The notes: generated by a model from the letters alone, not told the origin. A stretch of 42,733 nt of DNA from JBPCQA01 sp050998615 (GCA_050998615.1 JBPCQA010000043.1:1-42733), one strand, 5' to 3'; positions 1-8,574 are shown, counted from the stretch's first letter. Numbers and translations are program-made.

Positions 1-119
1 AGGTGGCCACCGAACTCAACGACCGGCCACGCAAGACCCTCGGCGGCATCACACCCGCGCAAGCGATGCAGCACCTACTGTTGGACCCCGAATCACCCCT
101 CGTTGCGACGACCGCCTGA
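1..119 (+). pseudogene. IS30-family transposase, C-terminal fragment
   Basis: The frame beginning at base 3 encodes about 38 residues ending in TGA at 117-119. It contains ELNDRPRKTLGGITPAQAM, which matches the conserved end of IS30-type transposases (LNxRPRKTLGWxTPAE). The 5' part lies outside the window, so I cannot tell whether the element is intact. No terminal inverted repeat could be recognised just after the stop. It lies tail to tail with the broken helicase gene, which suggests, but does not prove, that transposition or recombination truncated that gene. Confidence 0.75.
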
Positions 120-245
120 ATTCGCCGATCGCCATGCGGCGCAGGCGGCGCGGGTGAGGTCGGTCGTGCCGCATTGGCGTGTCGCCTGTGCGACGAATGG
201 GTCCGACCGTCCGAGGGCGGCAGTGCCGGTGAGCGGACTCACGTC

Positions 246-1234
246 CGGGAAGAGCAGCTTACCGTCGAACGTGAGCAACTCCTCCTTGACCATCCGGCGC
301 ATCACACCGTCGGTGTTGACCTTGTGGTGACCCGCGCGGTACTGGCCGACGTACCGGTCCTTGTCGAGCAGGGTGAGGAACGCCTGGAAGTTGGCCTCGC
401 TGCCGACGTGCGGTGTGGCGGTCATCAGCAGGAAGTGCCGTGACACGTCGGCCAACACCGGCCCAGCTCGAATCGCTTCGTGCGTTTGAGCTCCGAGCCG
501 TAGTAGTGCGCCGACATGCGGTGCGCCTCGTCGACGATGGCCAGATCCCACCGGGAGTTGCGCAGCTCGCCGAGAAGGTCGTGGTCGCGGGCCACTTGGT
601 CCATCTTCACGAGCAGCAACGGGTGCTTGTCGAACACCGTGGATTCGATGGTGGTGTGGACCATGTCTCGGGTCAAAATCTCGAACGACAGCCCGAACTT
701 GGCGAGCAGCTCGTCTTGCCACTGCTCAACCAGGCCGCCCGGTACGACGACGCAGCGGTTGAGATCACCGCGGAGCTTAAGCTCCTTGATGTAGAGGCCG
801 GCCATGATCGTCTTGCCGGCGCCCGGATCGTCGGCAAGCAGGAACCGCAACGGGGTGCGCGGCAGCAGCTCGCCGTACACCGCCTTGATCTGATGCGGCA
901 ACGGGTCGATCAGGCTCGTGCAGACCGCCAGCATCGGGTCGAACTGAGCCGCATCTTTGATGCGAGACGCCTCGGCCGCCAGCCGGAACAGCTCACCATC
1001 GGCGTCGAAGGCGACGTAGAGCTTGGCGAGCGACAGCTTCGCAGCGTCCTCGGGGAACACCATCACCTCGCCGACGCTGCCATCGAGCGCGCGGAATGTC
1101 ACCGTGCACGCCGAGTCTCCGGTGCGCTCGACCGCCAGAACCCCTACCGGGCCGTCAGACCGAATCCCCACCACATGCTGGCCCCTTTCAAGCTCGGCCA
1201 ACTCCACGATCGCGACCCTTCGTCCATGGCGCAC
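246..1234 (-). pseudogene. SNF2/DEAH-type helicase, truncated and frameshifted (DrmD-like)
   Basis: A GTG at 1234 opens a frame with the Walker A region DDPGAGKTIMAG and the DEAH box IVDEAHRM. Both belong to the large SNF2-like helicases often found in defence islands, including DISARM DrmD. Near 457-461 one base appears to be missing: the frame runs into ELGRCWPTC, while the next frame continues correctly with VLADVSRHFLLMTATPH and MRRMVKEELLTFDGKLLFP. Recognisable homology ends near 246. Only about 330 residues of a family usually near 1000 remain, so the second helicase domain is gone. It is not functional as a helicase. The DrmD assignment is an inference, because related helicases also occur outside DISARM and no drmA, drmB, drmC or methylase gene is present here. 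Confidence 0.75.
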
Positions 1235-1770
1235 GCCAAAGTGCTGTGTGGCTGATCCTAGTGACGTTTCTGACCAGGGCAGCCAAAGCGATGGGCTTGC
1301 GACAAACGGAGAGTATGCGTCGTTGACGATTGGTCTCAGAAGCTGTCGGAGGGCCCGCTCATCATCGGGTCAGACCCTTCCGGATGCGAGTAAGGCTGGT
1401 CACCGGCTCTGTACCGGCCGCCCAAAGGTGGCGACGCGGTAGCGCACTGGATGAAGTTCGACGGCTCGCGTTCACCCAGCCGACCGGACAAGACCTTCCC
1501 CGACACTCGGCAGCACGGCGGAAGCCGGACGCCGAGCACCAGCAAGCAGAGCCAAGACAGACACGACCGCGGCGCGCTCTGGTTCGGCCGCACGCGACGG
1601 GGCGGTGGCGCTATCCTGCACCACTGCTACATCAGGCCGGTCCTGATACGCGAGTGGTCGACTCCGATGGACGGCATCACTGCGACGATTTGGGTCCACC
1701 GGACCACGATTCGGCCCACGATGGACACGAGCACAGCTAGCCGCGGCACCTGCATTGTGCTGTCACAAGC
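1235..1770. other. Intergenic region, no recognisable gene
   Basis: This stretch lies between the start of the broken helicase and the end of the first exporter. Open frames exist on both strands, but none has a convincing start, a recognisable motif or typical composition. I see no tRNA or repeat. It may be eroded coding sequence. Confidence 0.5.
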
Positions 1771-3048
1771 TCATACAGTGGACGTCTCGGTGCCGGGCCC
1801 GGCTACCGTGTCGGTGAGGCTGGCGTGCCGGAATGGGCTTACTCCAAATCCGACCGCGACGAGCAGGAGACCACCGGCGGCAGCCAGCAGCATCGTGCGG
1901 AAGCCGAACGCGTCGGCCAGCAGGCCACCCAGCGGTGCGCCGATCACGATCATGGCGCGATTGATCGAGCGCATCGTGGCGTTCATGCGGCCCTGCAGAT
2001 GGTCGGGGGTTATCGACTGTCTGTATCCCATCTCGTTCGCGTTGGTGGTCCCCATGGCGAAGCCGAGCAGGAGTTCCCCGGCGCCGAACAGAACCCAGCC
2101 GGGCCAATCACTGACGCTCGCGGCAACCATAACGAATGCGACGGCTTCACCGATGGTGCCGGCTATGATGACATGTCCTGCGCCGAAGCGACGGCCGAGC
2201 GACGTCGCGACAAGCGCACCCAAGAGGCCGCCGAGTCCACCGACCGCAATCAGGACACCGAAGCCGAATGCACTCAGATGAAGGGTTCGCAGCGCGAACG
2301 GCGGCAGGACAGCGCTGGCGACGGCGTTGCAGACGAACCACGCGTGCGTGCCAAGCGCAAACGGTCGCAGAGTCCGATGCCGGTACACCCAGCGCAGTCC
2401 TTCGGCGGCTTCGGTTCGAATGCCGCCCAGTGACACCCGGCGCGCGGTAGGCTCCACCACCTGGACGCGCAGCAGAAGCAATCCGGAAACGAGGTAGCTC
2501 GCAGCGTCGACGAGTACTGCCCAGGGCGCGGTGAGCAGCGACACCAGGCCACCGGCGAGTGCCGGGCCGGAAGTCTGGGCGACGGCGTCGCTCTGATCAA
2601 GTCGGGCATGGGCGGGCGTGAGCAGTTTGGCCGGGACCAGACGAGGGACGAACGACTGCGAGGCCGCGTCGTTGACGAGCGACATCGCGCCGAACACGAC
2701 CATGAACGCCATCAGCACGAGGATCGTCAGGTGATGGGTGAGCGCCAACAGCGGTATGCCGATCAGCAGGACGCCTCGCCCCAGGTCGGTCGTGACCAGC
2801 AGCGGGCGGCGGCGGGAGCGATCCACCAGGACGCCGGCTATCAAACCGAACAGAAGATAGGGAAGCCAGCGCGCCGCGCTGACCAGGCCAACCCCTGCGG
2901 CGCCCTCGTGTAAAATCACGACCACCAGGACCTGGATCGCAAGCGTCGTGACGTAGGTGCCGAATCCTGAGACAGTCGCTGCCGACCAGAAGATCACGAA
3001 GCCGGGGCAGTCGCCCAATCGCTCCCCAGACCTCGCAGCGCCCGTCAT
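1771..3048 (-). CDS. MFS efflux transporter, DHA3/EntS-like
   Basis: A 425-residue integral membrane protein with about 12 hydrophobic segments. The hallmark MFS loop after helix 2 is present as GVLVDRSRRRPLL near residue 90. The late motif ITPDHLQGRMNATMRSINR is typical of the MFS_3 group that includes the enterobactin exporter EntS and macrolide exporters. Such proteins export small hydrophobic compounds or siderophores by proton antiport; the substrate here is unknown. The start at 3048 is the first ATG ahead of the first helix but has no clear Shine-Dalgarno sequence. It is the first of three related exporters in the window and the only one without an adjacent regulator. Confidence 0.85.
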   Translation of the reverse strand: MTGAARSGERLGDCPGFVIFWSAATVSGFGTYVTTLAIQVLVVVILHEGAAGVGLVSAARWLPYLLFGLIAGVLVDRSRRRPLLVTTDLGRGVLLIGIPLLALTHHLTILVLMAFMVVFGAMSLVNDAASQSFVPRLVPAKLLTPAHARLDQSDAVAQTSGPALAGGLVSLLTAPWAVLVDAASYLVSGLLLLRVQVVEPTARRVSLGGIRTEAAEGLRWVYRHRTLRPFALGTHAWFVCNAVASAVLPPFALRTLHLSAFGFGVLIAVGGLGGLLGALVATSLGRRFGAGHVIIAGTIGEAVAFVMVAASVSDWPGWVLFGAGELLLGFAMGTTNANEMGYRQSITPDHLQGRMNATMRSINRAMIVIGAPLGGLLADAFGFRTMLLAAAGGLLLVAVGFGVSPFRHASLTDTVAGPGTETSTV

Positions 3049-3365
3049 TCACAGTGTCTACCAGATCGATCATCTTCGACCAGTCGCAGGTCCTGCGTCG
3101 GACCAGCGCGCCTGCCGGGGAGCCAAGAGGGCGCACGCATCGATTCTGCAACCTATGTCTGGACGACTTGCGCGTGCGCCAACCAGACCTACCTTGCGAA
3201 GCCCAGGCCAGACCGGGCGATCCCTCGCAACCTTCGACTGGACGAGACACCGTGAGATGCGCGTGGTGGGGGGGTAGATCCTGTGTCGCTGAGTGCGGCT
3301 GCCGACCTACATGAACCAACTCCGTTGTGCGAGGCACTGGCAGTGCCTGAGAGATCTGGCCCACC
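3049..3365. other. Intergenic region upstream of exporter and toxin gene
   Basis: There is no convincing full gene. The right end probably held the N-terminal part of the VapB antitoxin whose C-terminus follows, but stops interrupt every frame. The rest presumably carries the promoter of the minus-strand exporter; I see no clear promoter boxes. Confidence 0.5.
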
Positions 3366-3446
3366 GTGCCGGCCGCCCAACTGGGCCGCCGGCTTGACCG
3401 TGCGGAAGAGGATGCGATCCTCGGTTACGGGCCTGGCGGCGTGTGA
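3366..3446 (+). pseudogene. VapB-type antitoxin, C-terminal remnant
   Basis: A 26-codon frame starting at GTG 3366 and ending in TGA 3444-3446 encodes RRLDRAEEDAILGYGPGGV at its end. This matches the usual tail of Rv0623-like VapB antitoxins (DEILGYDExGLP). Its stop overlaps the GTG of vapC, the normal coupling of such pairs. An in-frame TGA at 3348-3350 separates it from anything upstream, and the DNA-binding N-terminus expected in an 80-residue antitoxin cannot be read. The antitoxin therefore looks eroded by frameshift or substitution. A very short functional toxin-binding peptide cannot be excluded. Confidence 0.6.
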
Positions 3447-3829
3447 TTGTCGACTCCTCGGCCCTGGTCGCCATCACGATGAAGGAGCCCGGTTCGGATG
3501 GCCTAATCCACACCTTGGCCTCCGCAAGCCACACGGGCATCGGTACGCCGACGCTCGTTGAGCTCGGCATCGTTTTGACGGGCCGCCTTCGCACCGATGC
3601 GCGTCCCCTAGTGACGCGACTGATCGACGAGTTTGAGATAGCCGAGGTCGCCTTTGGTGGGGAGCATTGGCGTGAGGCGCTGAACGCGTTCCAACGCTAT
3701 GGTCGAGGAAGACACCCCGCACAGCTGAACTTCGGCGACTGCCAAACGTACGCCGTCGCCCGGCTGGCGGACGAGCCACTGCTCTTCGTTGGCGAGGACT
3801 TCGCCGCTACCGACCTTGAGGCTGCTTGA
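3443..3829 (+). CDS. vapC: VapC-type PIN-domain ribonuclease toxin
   Basis: A 128-residue PIN domain. The first acidic residue is in MIVDSSAL (Asp4), the next in TLVELG, and the late ones in NFGDCQTYA and FVGEDFAATD. This is a full set of Mg-binding acids, as in the Rv0624 subgroup. VapC toxins cleave specific RNAs, often tRNA or rRNA, and are held inactive by VapB. GTG 3443 overlaps the antitoxin stop, pointing to translational coupling. The toxin looks complete although its antitoxin is degraded, so it may be unexpressed, weakly active or neutralised by another antitoxin. A second, intact vapBC lies at 17052-17695. Confidence 0.85.
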   Translation: MIVDSSALVAITMKEPGSDGLIHTLASASHTGIGTPTLVELGIVLTGRLRTDARPLVTRLIDEFEIAEVAFGGEHWREALNAFQRYGRGRHPAQLNFGDCQTYAVARLADEPLLFVGEDFAATDLEAA

Positions 3830-4154
3830 CGACCCTCTTGTCCGACTCTGGGCGGGTCAGAGCAGGAGGGCGGTCAGAGCACGTTCACATTCGGACAAAG
3901 CGGCTCGCTGGGCCGCTGTGCTCGCCATGGTGATCTCGGGCTTCAACCTCTGGTACATCGAAGCGGTCGACCAGGTGGCAGCGTCGTCACCATGCCCATC
4001 GTGCCTCTTCTCGGTCACGTCTCCCAATGATGCCGGGAACAGACCACGCTAGGTCGATCATCCACAGCCTCCTAACGACCGGGGATCGGTCTCGCCATTG
4101 TCGGCGCCGCGCGTTAGTGTGCGAGGACTGTCAACCACAACGAAGGAGCATCCG
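3830..4154. other. Intergenic region
   Basis: No supported gene. A plus-strand open frame across 3789-4052 overlaps vapC and has no recognisable motif apart from a short hydrophobic stretch, so I do not call it. The right edge holds the AAGGAG ribosome site (4143-4148) of the next gene. Confidence 0.5.
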
Positions 4155-4568
4155 GTGGCAACTCGTCTCAACCCTTATGTCAGTTTTACCGACAACGCGC
4201 GGCAAGCCATGGAGTTCTACAAGGGGGTCTTTGGCGGCACCTTGAACCTCAACACCTTCGGTGAAGCCGGCGCGCAGGACTCCCCCGATGCCGACAAGAT
4301 CATGCACGGCATGCTCGAGACTGATCGCGGATTCACCCTCATGGGCGCCGACACTCCGACTGGGATGGAACACAGCCAGGGGAACAACATCGCGGTGAGC
4401 CTGAGCGGAGACGACGCCGACGACCTGCGCGGCTACTGGGAGAAACTGTCCGCCGGCGGCACCGTGTCGGTCCCCCTGGAAAAGCAGATGTGGGGCGATG
4501 AGTTTGGTATGTGCGTGGACCAGTTCGGCGTTCCGTGGATGATCAACATCGCCCAGCCACAGACCTGA
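4155..4568 (+). CDS. PhnB-like VOC (glyoxalase/bleomycin-resistance fold) protein
   Basis: A 137-residue protein beginning TRLNPYVSFTDNARQAMEFY and ending QFGVPWMINIAQ. These are the opening and closing motifs of the PhnB/3-demethylubiquinone methyltransferase-like branch of the VOC superfamily. Members are small cytosolic dimers built of paired beta-alpha-beta-beta-beta units; few have a known substrate. GTG 4155 is chosen because AAGGAG lies 6 bases upstream and the family consensus starts here. An upstream in-frame start at 4098 would add 19 residues unlike the family. It stands alone between vapC and a convergent exporter. A specific function cannot be assigned. Confidence 0.85.
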   Translation: MATRLNPYVSFTDNARQAMEFYKGVFGGTLNLNTFGEAGAQDSPDADKIMHGMLETDRGFTLMGADTPTGMEHSQGNNIAVSLSGDDADDLRGYWEKLSAGGTVSVPLEKQMWGDEFGMCVDQFGVPWMINIAQPQT

Positions 4569-4597
4569 TCCGCCCCTGGCCTAATCAGGTTGGTCGA

Positions 4598-5806
4598 TCA
4601 CGTATGCGGCGGCCCCAGCCGCCGCATGTCCTGGCTCACGACGAGCGGCAGCACGCTGAGACTCAGGATGGCTGCCATCGCAAGCATCGCTCGACCGCCG
4701 CCCAATTCCGTGAATAGCAAGCCGCCGACAATCGGTGCTGCGGGCGACAACAGGGTTGCGGCAAAGTTCAGCGCCGAGCCGACTCTGCCTTGAAGCTGGT
4801 CGGAGGTGATGGCAACGAGATAGGAGGAGATGGACGCGTTGCCCGCCGGCAGCAGGAATAGCGCGACAGCGAGCAGCAGCCCGATCGTTACCACGCTGTT
4901 GGTGAACGCCATCGGGATAACCGCGACAGCAACCGCCACGCCGACCATGATCGACAGGGATCCGGTCGGAACCCGGTTGATCAGTGCTGGCGCGACTATT
5001 GCACCGCCGATCCCGGCGACAGCTCCGAAGGCTTCAATGAGCCCGATCGCGGCTGGGTGGATGCCGGCGCTCAGCAATTTCAAGGTCAACACGATAAAGA
5101 AAGCGCCTGAAGCAAAGTTCACCAAACCCGCGAAGACGACAATCGCTCGCAACACCGCCGATGACGACAGAAAGCGAAGCCCTTCGCCGATGTCCGCGCG
5201 CATCGAGCCCTGGTCCGCGCGCTTGGGCGCCGGCAGAGGGGTCTTGATGCGGCCGATCGCAAGGGCGGGCAAGAGGAAGCTCACGGCGTCCATCAGGAAG
5301 GGGATCCACCGCAGGACACCGAAGAGTGCCCCGCCCAGCGGCGGACCGACAAGGCTGGCCATATGCTGGCGAGCTTGGTTTTGACTGAAGGCGGTCGGCA
5401 GCTGTTCGCGCGGGACCACCGACTTGATGGCCGCGGTTTCGGCGGGTGAGAGGAACCGGCCAACGACCCCGGTGATCAACGCGGTCAGCAGCAGCTGTGG
5501 CAACGCCAAGTGGTGCAATAGCGTAGCCACCGCCAGACTGGCGTACAGCATTGAGCCGGCGACATTGGACGCGATCATCACCGCTCGACGGTTGCACCTG
5601 TCGACCCAAACACCGGCAGGCAGGCCCATCACCACTGTGCCAAGTGTGTACGCCGCCCCAGCGAGGGCGGCCTGAGTCGCGGAGCCGGTCAGCGCGTATC
5701 CGAGGATCGGGAACAAGAAGAAGCTCATTGAACTGCCGAGATCGGAGACCAGTTCGCCACTCCAAAGCGCCATGAAGTCACGGTTTCGCCACAGCGAGGA
5801 CGGCAT
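4598..5806 (-). CDS. MFS efflux transporter paired with a divergent ArsR/HTH_20 regulator
   Basis: A 402-residue MFS_3/DHA3-type exporter with about 12 hydrophobic helices. The first helix follows LWRNRDFMALWSGELVSDLG, the helix 2-3 loop reads GVWVDRCNRRAVM, and ITSDQLQGRVGSALNFAATL marks the C-terminal half. The ATG at 5806 (MPSSLWRNRDF) matches where relatives start; an in-frame start at 5917 would add 37 polar, family-unlike residues. It diverges from the regulator at 6156 across a region with two candidate operators, so it is probably controlled by that regulator. The substrate is unknown; such pairs often handle antibiotics or self-made metabolites. Confidence 0.87.
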   Translation of the reverse strand: MPSSLWRNRDFMALWSGELVSDLGSSMSFFLFPILGYALTGSATQAALAGAAYTLGTVVMGLPAGVWVDRCNRRAVMIASNVAGSMLYASLAVATLLHHLALPQLLLTALITGVVGRFLSPAETAAIKSVVPREQLPTAFSQNQARQHMASLVGPPLGGALFGVLRWIPFLMDAVSFLLPALAIGRIKTPLPAPKRADQGSMRADIGEGLRFLSSSAVLRAIVVFAGLVNFASGAFFIVLTLKLLSAGIHPAAIGLIEAFGAVAGIGGAIVAPALINRVPTGSLSIMVGVAVAVAVIPMAFTNSVVTIGLLLAVALFLLPAGNASISSYLVAITSDQLQGRVGSALNFAATLLSPAAPIVGGLLFTELGGGRAMLAMAAILSLSVLPLVVSQDMRRLGPPHT

Positions 5807-6155
5807 GGCGATCGCGCCTTCCCCGGTGCCCGTCTCGGCAGCCTGGCCGCTGGTATCGCCTGACGATCGGTCGGTTGGGGACCCGGGCCCGGCCCTGGGA
5901 CTGCTCTTGCCGGTCACTCGCTGGAGCCCGCTTGCTCGAGCGCCCCACGATGGGGGGTGACCCTTGGCGCGATGGCAAAGTCAACGAGTGCCGGGTGTGA
6001 CCGAAGGGTCGGCCAGCGGCATAGCGTCGGAGAGGAGCCGCCTGTTAGGCCAGCCAAGTCGGCCGCAACTTCCACAATATCTGTTGTGCAATGAATGTTG
6101 ACCTTTAGTCAAGCGAACTTGCGCAATATTCGTTGTTGGCGCCTAGACTTCACTC
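5807..6155. other. Divergent promoter region between exporter and regulator
   Basis: It contains the candidate operators at 6073-6088 and 6122-6137, an inverted repeat TTGAC-CTTTA-GTCAA at 6098-6112, and a regulator promoter with -10 TAGACT at 6144-6149. The part nearest the exporter (5807-5917) is open in the exporter frame and might be an N-terminal extension. Confidence 0.6.
6073..6137. promoter_or_regulatory. Two candidate operators for the ArsR/HTH_20 regulator
   Basis: CACAATATCTGTTGTG (6073-6088) is a CACAA-N6-TTGTG inverted repeat. CGCAATATTCGTTGTT (6122-6137) matches it at 12 of 16 positions, 49 bases away. The right copy lies just upstream of TAGACT (6144-6149), a -10 box 6 bases before the regulator ATG. 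The left copy overlaps TATTGT on the minus strand, a possible -10 for the exporter. A perfect TTGAC/GTCAA repeat sits between them. The repeats are seen directly; binding by the regulator is inferred. Confidence 0.55.
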
Positions 6156-6770
6156 ATGGTCAACCAAGTTGTCGCCGCCGATGCGCGAATTCTGCGCGCC
6201 GTCGCGCACCCACTGCGCGGGGCGCTGCTCTACGAGCTGCACGCTCGAGGCGCGAGCACGGTCTCCCGTCTCGCGGCCGCCGTCGGGCAGCCGGTGAACT
6301 CCGTCAGCTTCCATCTCGGCATGCTCAGCAAGTACGGCGTCATTGAGGCCGCGCCTGAGCTGGCTACCGACAAGCGGCAACGTTGGTGGCGCGCCTCCGA
6401 CCAAGGCCTCGCCATCAGCTTCGATGAGATCGAGGGCGAGCGCGGAGGCAAGGCAGCGCTCGAGATCTTCAAGCAACATTCGGTTGCCTGGTGGCACGCG
6501 CTAATTGACCGATTCTTCAACATCGAAGGGGTCCGAGACGAGATTCGCAGCATCCACGACGTGCCTATGTACCTGACCAAGGCCGAAGCGAAGAGAGTGG
6601 ACGCCGAGGTCGTGGACCTGTTGCAGCGGTGGTCAAAGCATGGGCGCGAGGCGGCACAGAGGGAGCAGAGTCCAGAGGCCGCCGCTCACGGTTCTGACGC
6701 CGGACTACGACGCACCTACCTGGGGCTTGTGCTCGTGATGCCGCACCCCCCTGACGTCGTCAAGCAATAG
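6156..6770 (+). CDS. ArsR-like winged-helix (HTH_20) transcriptional regulator
   Basis: A 204-residue protein. Residues 10-75 form a winged helix: ADARILRAVAHPLRGALLYEL, then VSRLAAAVGQPVNSVSFHLG as the recognition helix, then LSKYGVIEAAPE. A basic-aromatic wing KRQRWWRA follows, typical of the HTH_20 group fused to a long alpha-helical effector or dimer domain. It lacks the Cys metal motif of true ArsR sensors, so it probably senses a small molecule. It diverges from the MFS exporter at 4598-5806 and likely represses it and itself. The ATG at 6156 lies 6 bases after TAGACT, suggesting a leaderless transcript. It resembles the regulator at 16336-16923. Confidence 0.85.
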   Translation: MVNQVVAADARILRAVAHPLRGALLYELHARGASTVSRLAAAVGQPVNSVSFHLGMLSKYGVIEAAPELATDKRQRWWRASDQGLAISFDEIEGERGGKAALEIFKQHSVAWWHALIDRFFNIEGVRDEIRSIHDVPMYLTKAEAKRVDAEVVDLLQRWSKHGREAAQREQSPEAAAHGSDAGLRRTYLGLVLVMPHPPDVVKQ

Positions 6771-6864
6771 GGGACCAATGGCCGACGTGCACCGCGTGGC
6801 CAGCTGCTTACCGTCATGCATCGGCACTTAGGCGTGCGGGAGTGCGGGGCCGTTTTGCCAACGC

Positions 6865-7779
6865 CTACGGCTCATCAATGGGTCCCGATGTGCTGGCTGA
6901 TCCACCACACTCGTCGTTGGGGAAACAACCTTCGCAGCCCGGTACACCGTCAGGGACCGGCTTGGTGCCGATCACGACAGTGGCATTCAGCTGTTCACAA
7001 CTGGCGACCCCCGTGGTCAGCCCATGACGGGTGAAGGCTTCGACGGCTCGCGGGGCTTGACGCTCGCTCGTCTCGACCAGTAGGTGGCCACCGGGTGCCA
7101 GCCACAGTGGCGCACCGGCGCTCACACGCCGCAGGACGTCCAGACCGTCCACGCCACCGTCGAGTGCCACCCGCGGCTCGTGTAGGCGGGCCTCGGGGGG
7201 CATCAGCGCGACCGCTTCGGTGGGCACGTAGGGCGCGTTGGCGAGCAGTACGTCGACGCGCCCCTGCAGCATCGATGGCAGCGGGTCGTAGAGGTCACCT
7301 TCGTATACCTGACCGCCGACCGCGGTGACGTTGCGGCGTGCCCACGACACTGCGGCGGGATCGACGTCGACGGCGTACAACTCGACCGCGCCAAGCGCCG
7401 CGACCAGCGCGGTGCCCACCGCGCCCGAGCCGCAGCACAGGTCCACGACAACCCTCGGTTGCCACACGCGGCCCCGCCCTGCGGGAACACCGGCCTGCCG
7501 CATGAGAGCGACGGCCTGGTGGACGAGGAACTCGGTACGCCGGCGCGGCACGAACACGCCGGGGCCGACCGCTATCCGCAGGCCGCAGAACTCCGCCCAG
7601 CCGAGGACGTGCTCGAGGGGAAGCCCCGAGGTCCGCCTCTCCACCATGGCAGCGAGCTCGGCATCCGTCCGTGCTGCGGAGACGAGCAGTCGGGCCTCGT
7701 CCTCCGCGAAGACGCAGCCAGCAGCTCGAAGCCTAGCGACGATGGTGGATTGAGAGCAGGATGATCGGCGAGCCGACAT
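6865..7779 (-). CDS. PrmC-related putative protein N5-glutamine methyltransferase
   Basis: A 304-residue AdoMet-dependent methyltransferase. An N-terminal helical part with EHVLGWAEFCGLRIAVGPG leads to FVPRRRTEFLV. The AdoMet loop DLCCGSGAVG is at 113-122 and the catalytic signature NAPYVP at 181-186. The canonical release-factor enzyme PrmC has NPPY; NAPYVP is characteristic of an actinobacterial PrmC-related subfamily whose substrate is unproven, so I give no symbol. The start at 7779 has AAAGG a few bases upstream. The C-terminal 30 residues are poorly conserved and Gly/Ser-rich. It is separated by about 200 bases from the disrupted gene on its 5' side and appears to be transcribed alone. 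Confidence 0.82.
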   Translation of the reverse strand: MSARRSSCSQSTIVARLRAAGCVFAEDEARLLVSAARTDAELAAMVERRTSGLPLEHVLGWAEFCGLRIAVGPGVFVPRRRTEFLVHQAVALMRQAGVPAGRGRVWQPRVVVDLCCGSGAVGTALVAALGAVELYAVDVDPAAVSWARRNVTAVGGQVYEGDLYDPLPSMLQGRVDVLLANAPYVPTEAVALMPPEARLHEPRVALDGGVDGLDVLRRVSAGAPLWLAPGGHLLVETSERQAPRAVEAFTRHGLTTGVASCEQLNATVVIGTKPVPDGVPGCEGCFPNDECGGSASTSGPIDEP

Positions 7780-7975
7780 GAGAGCCTTTCGTGACGCGAA
7801 GGGCGCTCTGGGTCACCTACACGGGATGGACCGCGCGGCCGCGAGGCGAGGGCACCCGGCCTGATCTGGCGGTAATGGGTCTCACCTCCTCGACATGTTC
7901 ACTGCTGTGGGCTGAAAGCCTACCCGAGTGGGCCGCGGGCGCCGGCCGGCCCGGTGCTGTTGCCGACCAGTGATG

Positions 7976-8565
7976 TCAGGGGACTTCCAGTTTGACCAGG
8001 AACCCGACGGCTTTCCACTGCTGGGCGGGTAGCAGATGCCCGAACTCGCGCAAATACTCGCCCTCGGCGACGAAGCGCAGATTGCCAGTTGCCCGCGGCG
8101 GCTCGTCGCGTAGATGCTCCACCGACGTGTCGGGCACGACGCGTGTCCGCACCACACCTGGTCGGCGTACCCACCGGTCCGAGCCGCGATCGTGTAGCTC
8201 GGCGATCGCCCGCACCTCGCGTACGACGCCGACGGTCGGCAGCAGGCCGCCTCCTGACACATGTACCGGTCGTAAGCCAGGCAACCGTTAAGCCGGAGCA
8301 CACCCTCCTCGGCGTGGTTGCAGCGCAACACGGTCAGCGACCCGCGGGACAGCAGCTGCCCGACCAGAGTCTCGTCGCGAAACAGTGGCCGGGCCGCGAA
8401 CTCGACATCGTGCACAACACTGATGCGCGCGAGCGGCTCATCCACCCATGCCAACATGCCACTGACTTGGTCGCCGATCTTCCACGGGGGAGACATCGGC
8501 TCAGCGTCCACCAAGACGGGCCACAGCACAGCACCATTTTGCCGGACGGTCGCGACAGCGCCCAC
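7976..8565 (-). pseudogene. Unrecognised conserved-looking gene split by a frameshift
   Basis: GTG 8565 is preceded by a strong GAGGAGG site (spacing about 5) and encodes about 100 sensible residues, running to RLNGCLAYDRY. That frame then turns into Cys/Arg/Ser-rich noise. The frame one base off continues with SGGGLLPTVGVVREVRAIAEL and ends AVGFLVKLEVP before TGA at 7976. The switch lies at about 8255-8282 and fits loss of one base. Joined, the product would be roughly 195 residues, soluble, without signal peptide or membrane segment. I do not recognise the family. It follows the VOC gene by 9 bases and was probably co-transcribed. A sequencing error would restore an intact gene. Confidence 0.55.
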
Positions 8566-8574
8566 CTCGCCTCC

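Noticed and set aside
1235..1770. Candidate small genes on either strand in the gap next to the helicase
   Set aside because: All frames are Arg/Pro/Ser-rich shadows of high-GC sequence without starts, ribosome sites or conserved motifs.
3789..4052. Small plus-strand open frame after vapC
   Set aside because: It overlaps the end of vapC, lacks a ribosome site and shows no family motif; the short hydrophobic stretch alone is not enough.
6865..7779. Calling this gene prmC
   Set aside because: The catalytic signature is NAPY rather than NPPY and there is no prfA beside it, so it belongs to a related subfamily of unproven substrate.
8255..8282. Programmed ribosomal frameshift in the unknown gene
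   Set aside because: No recognisable slippery heptamer or downstream pseudoknot at the switch point; simple loss of one base is more economical.
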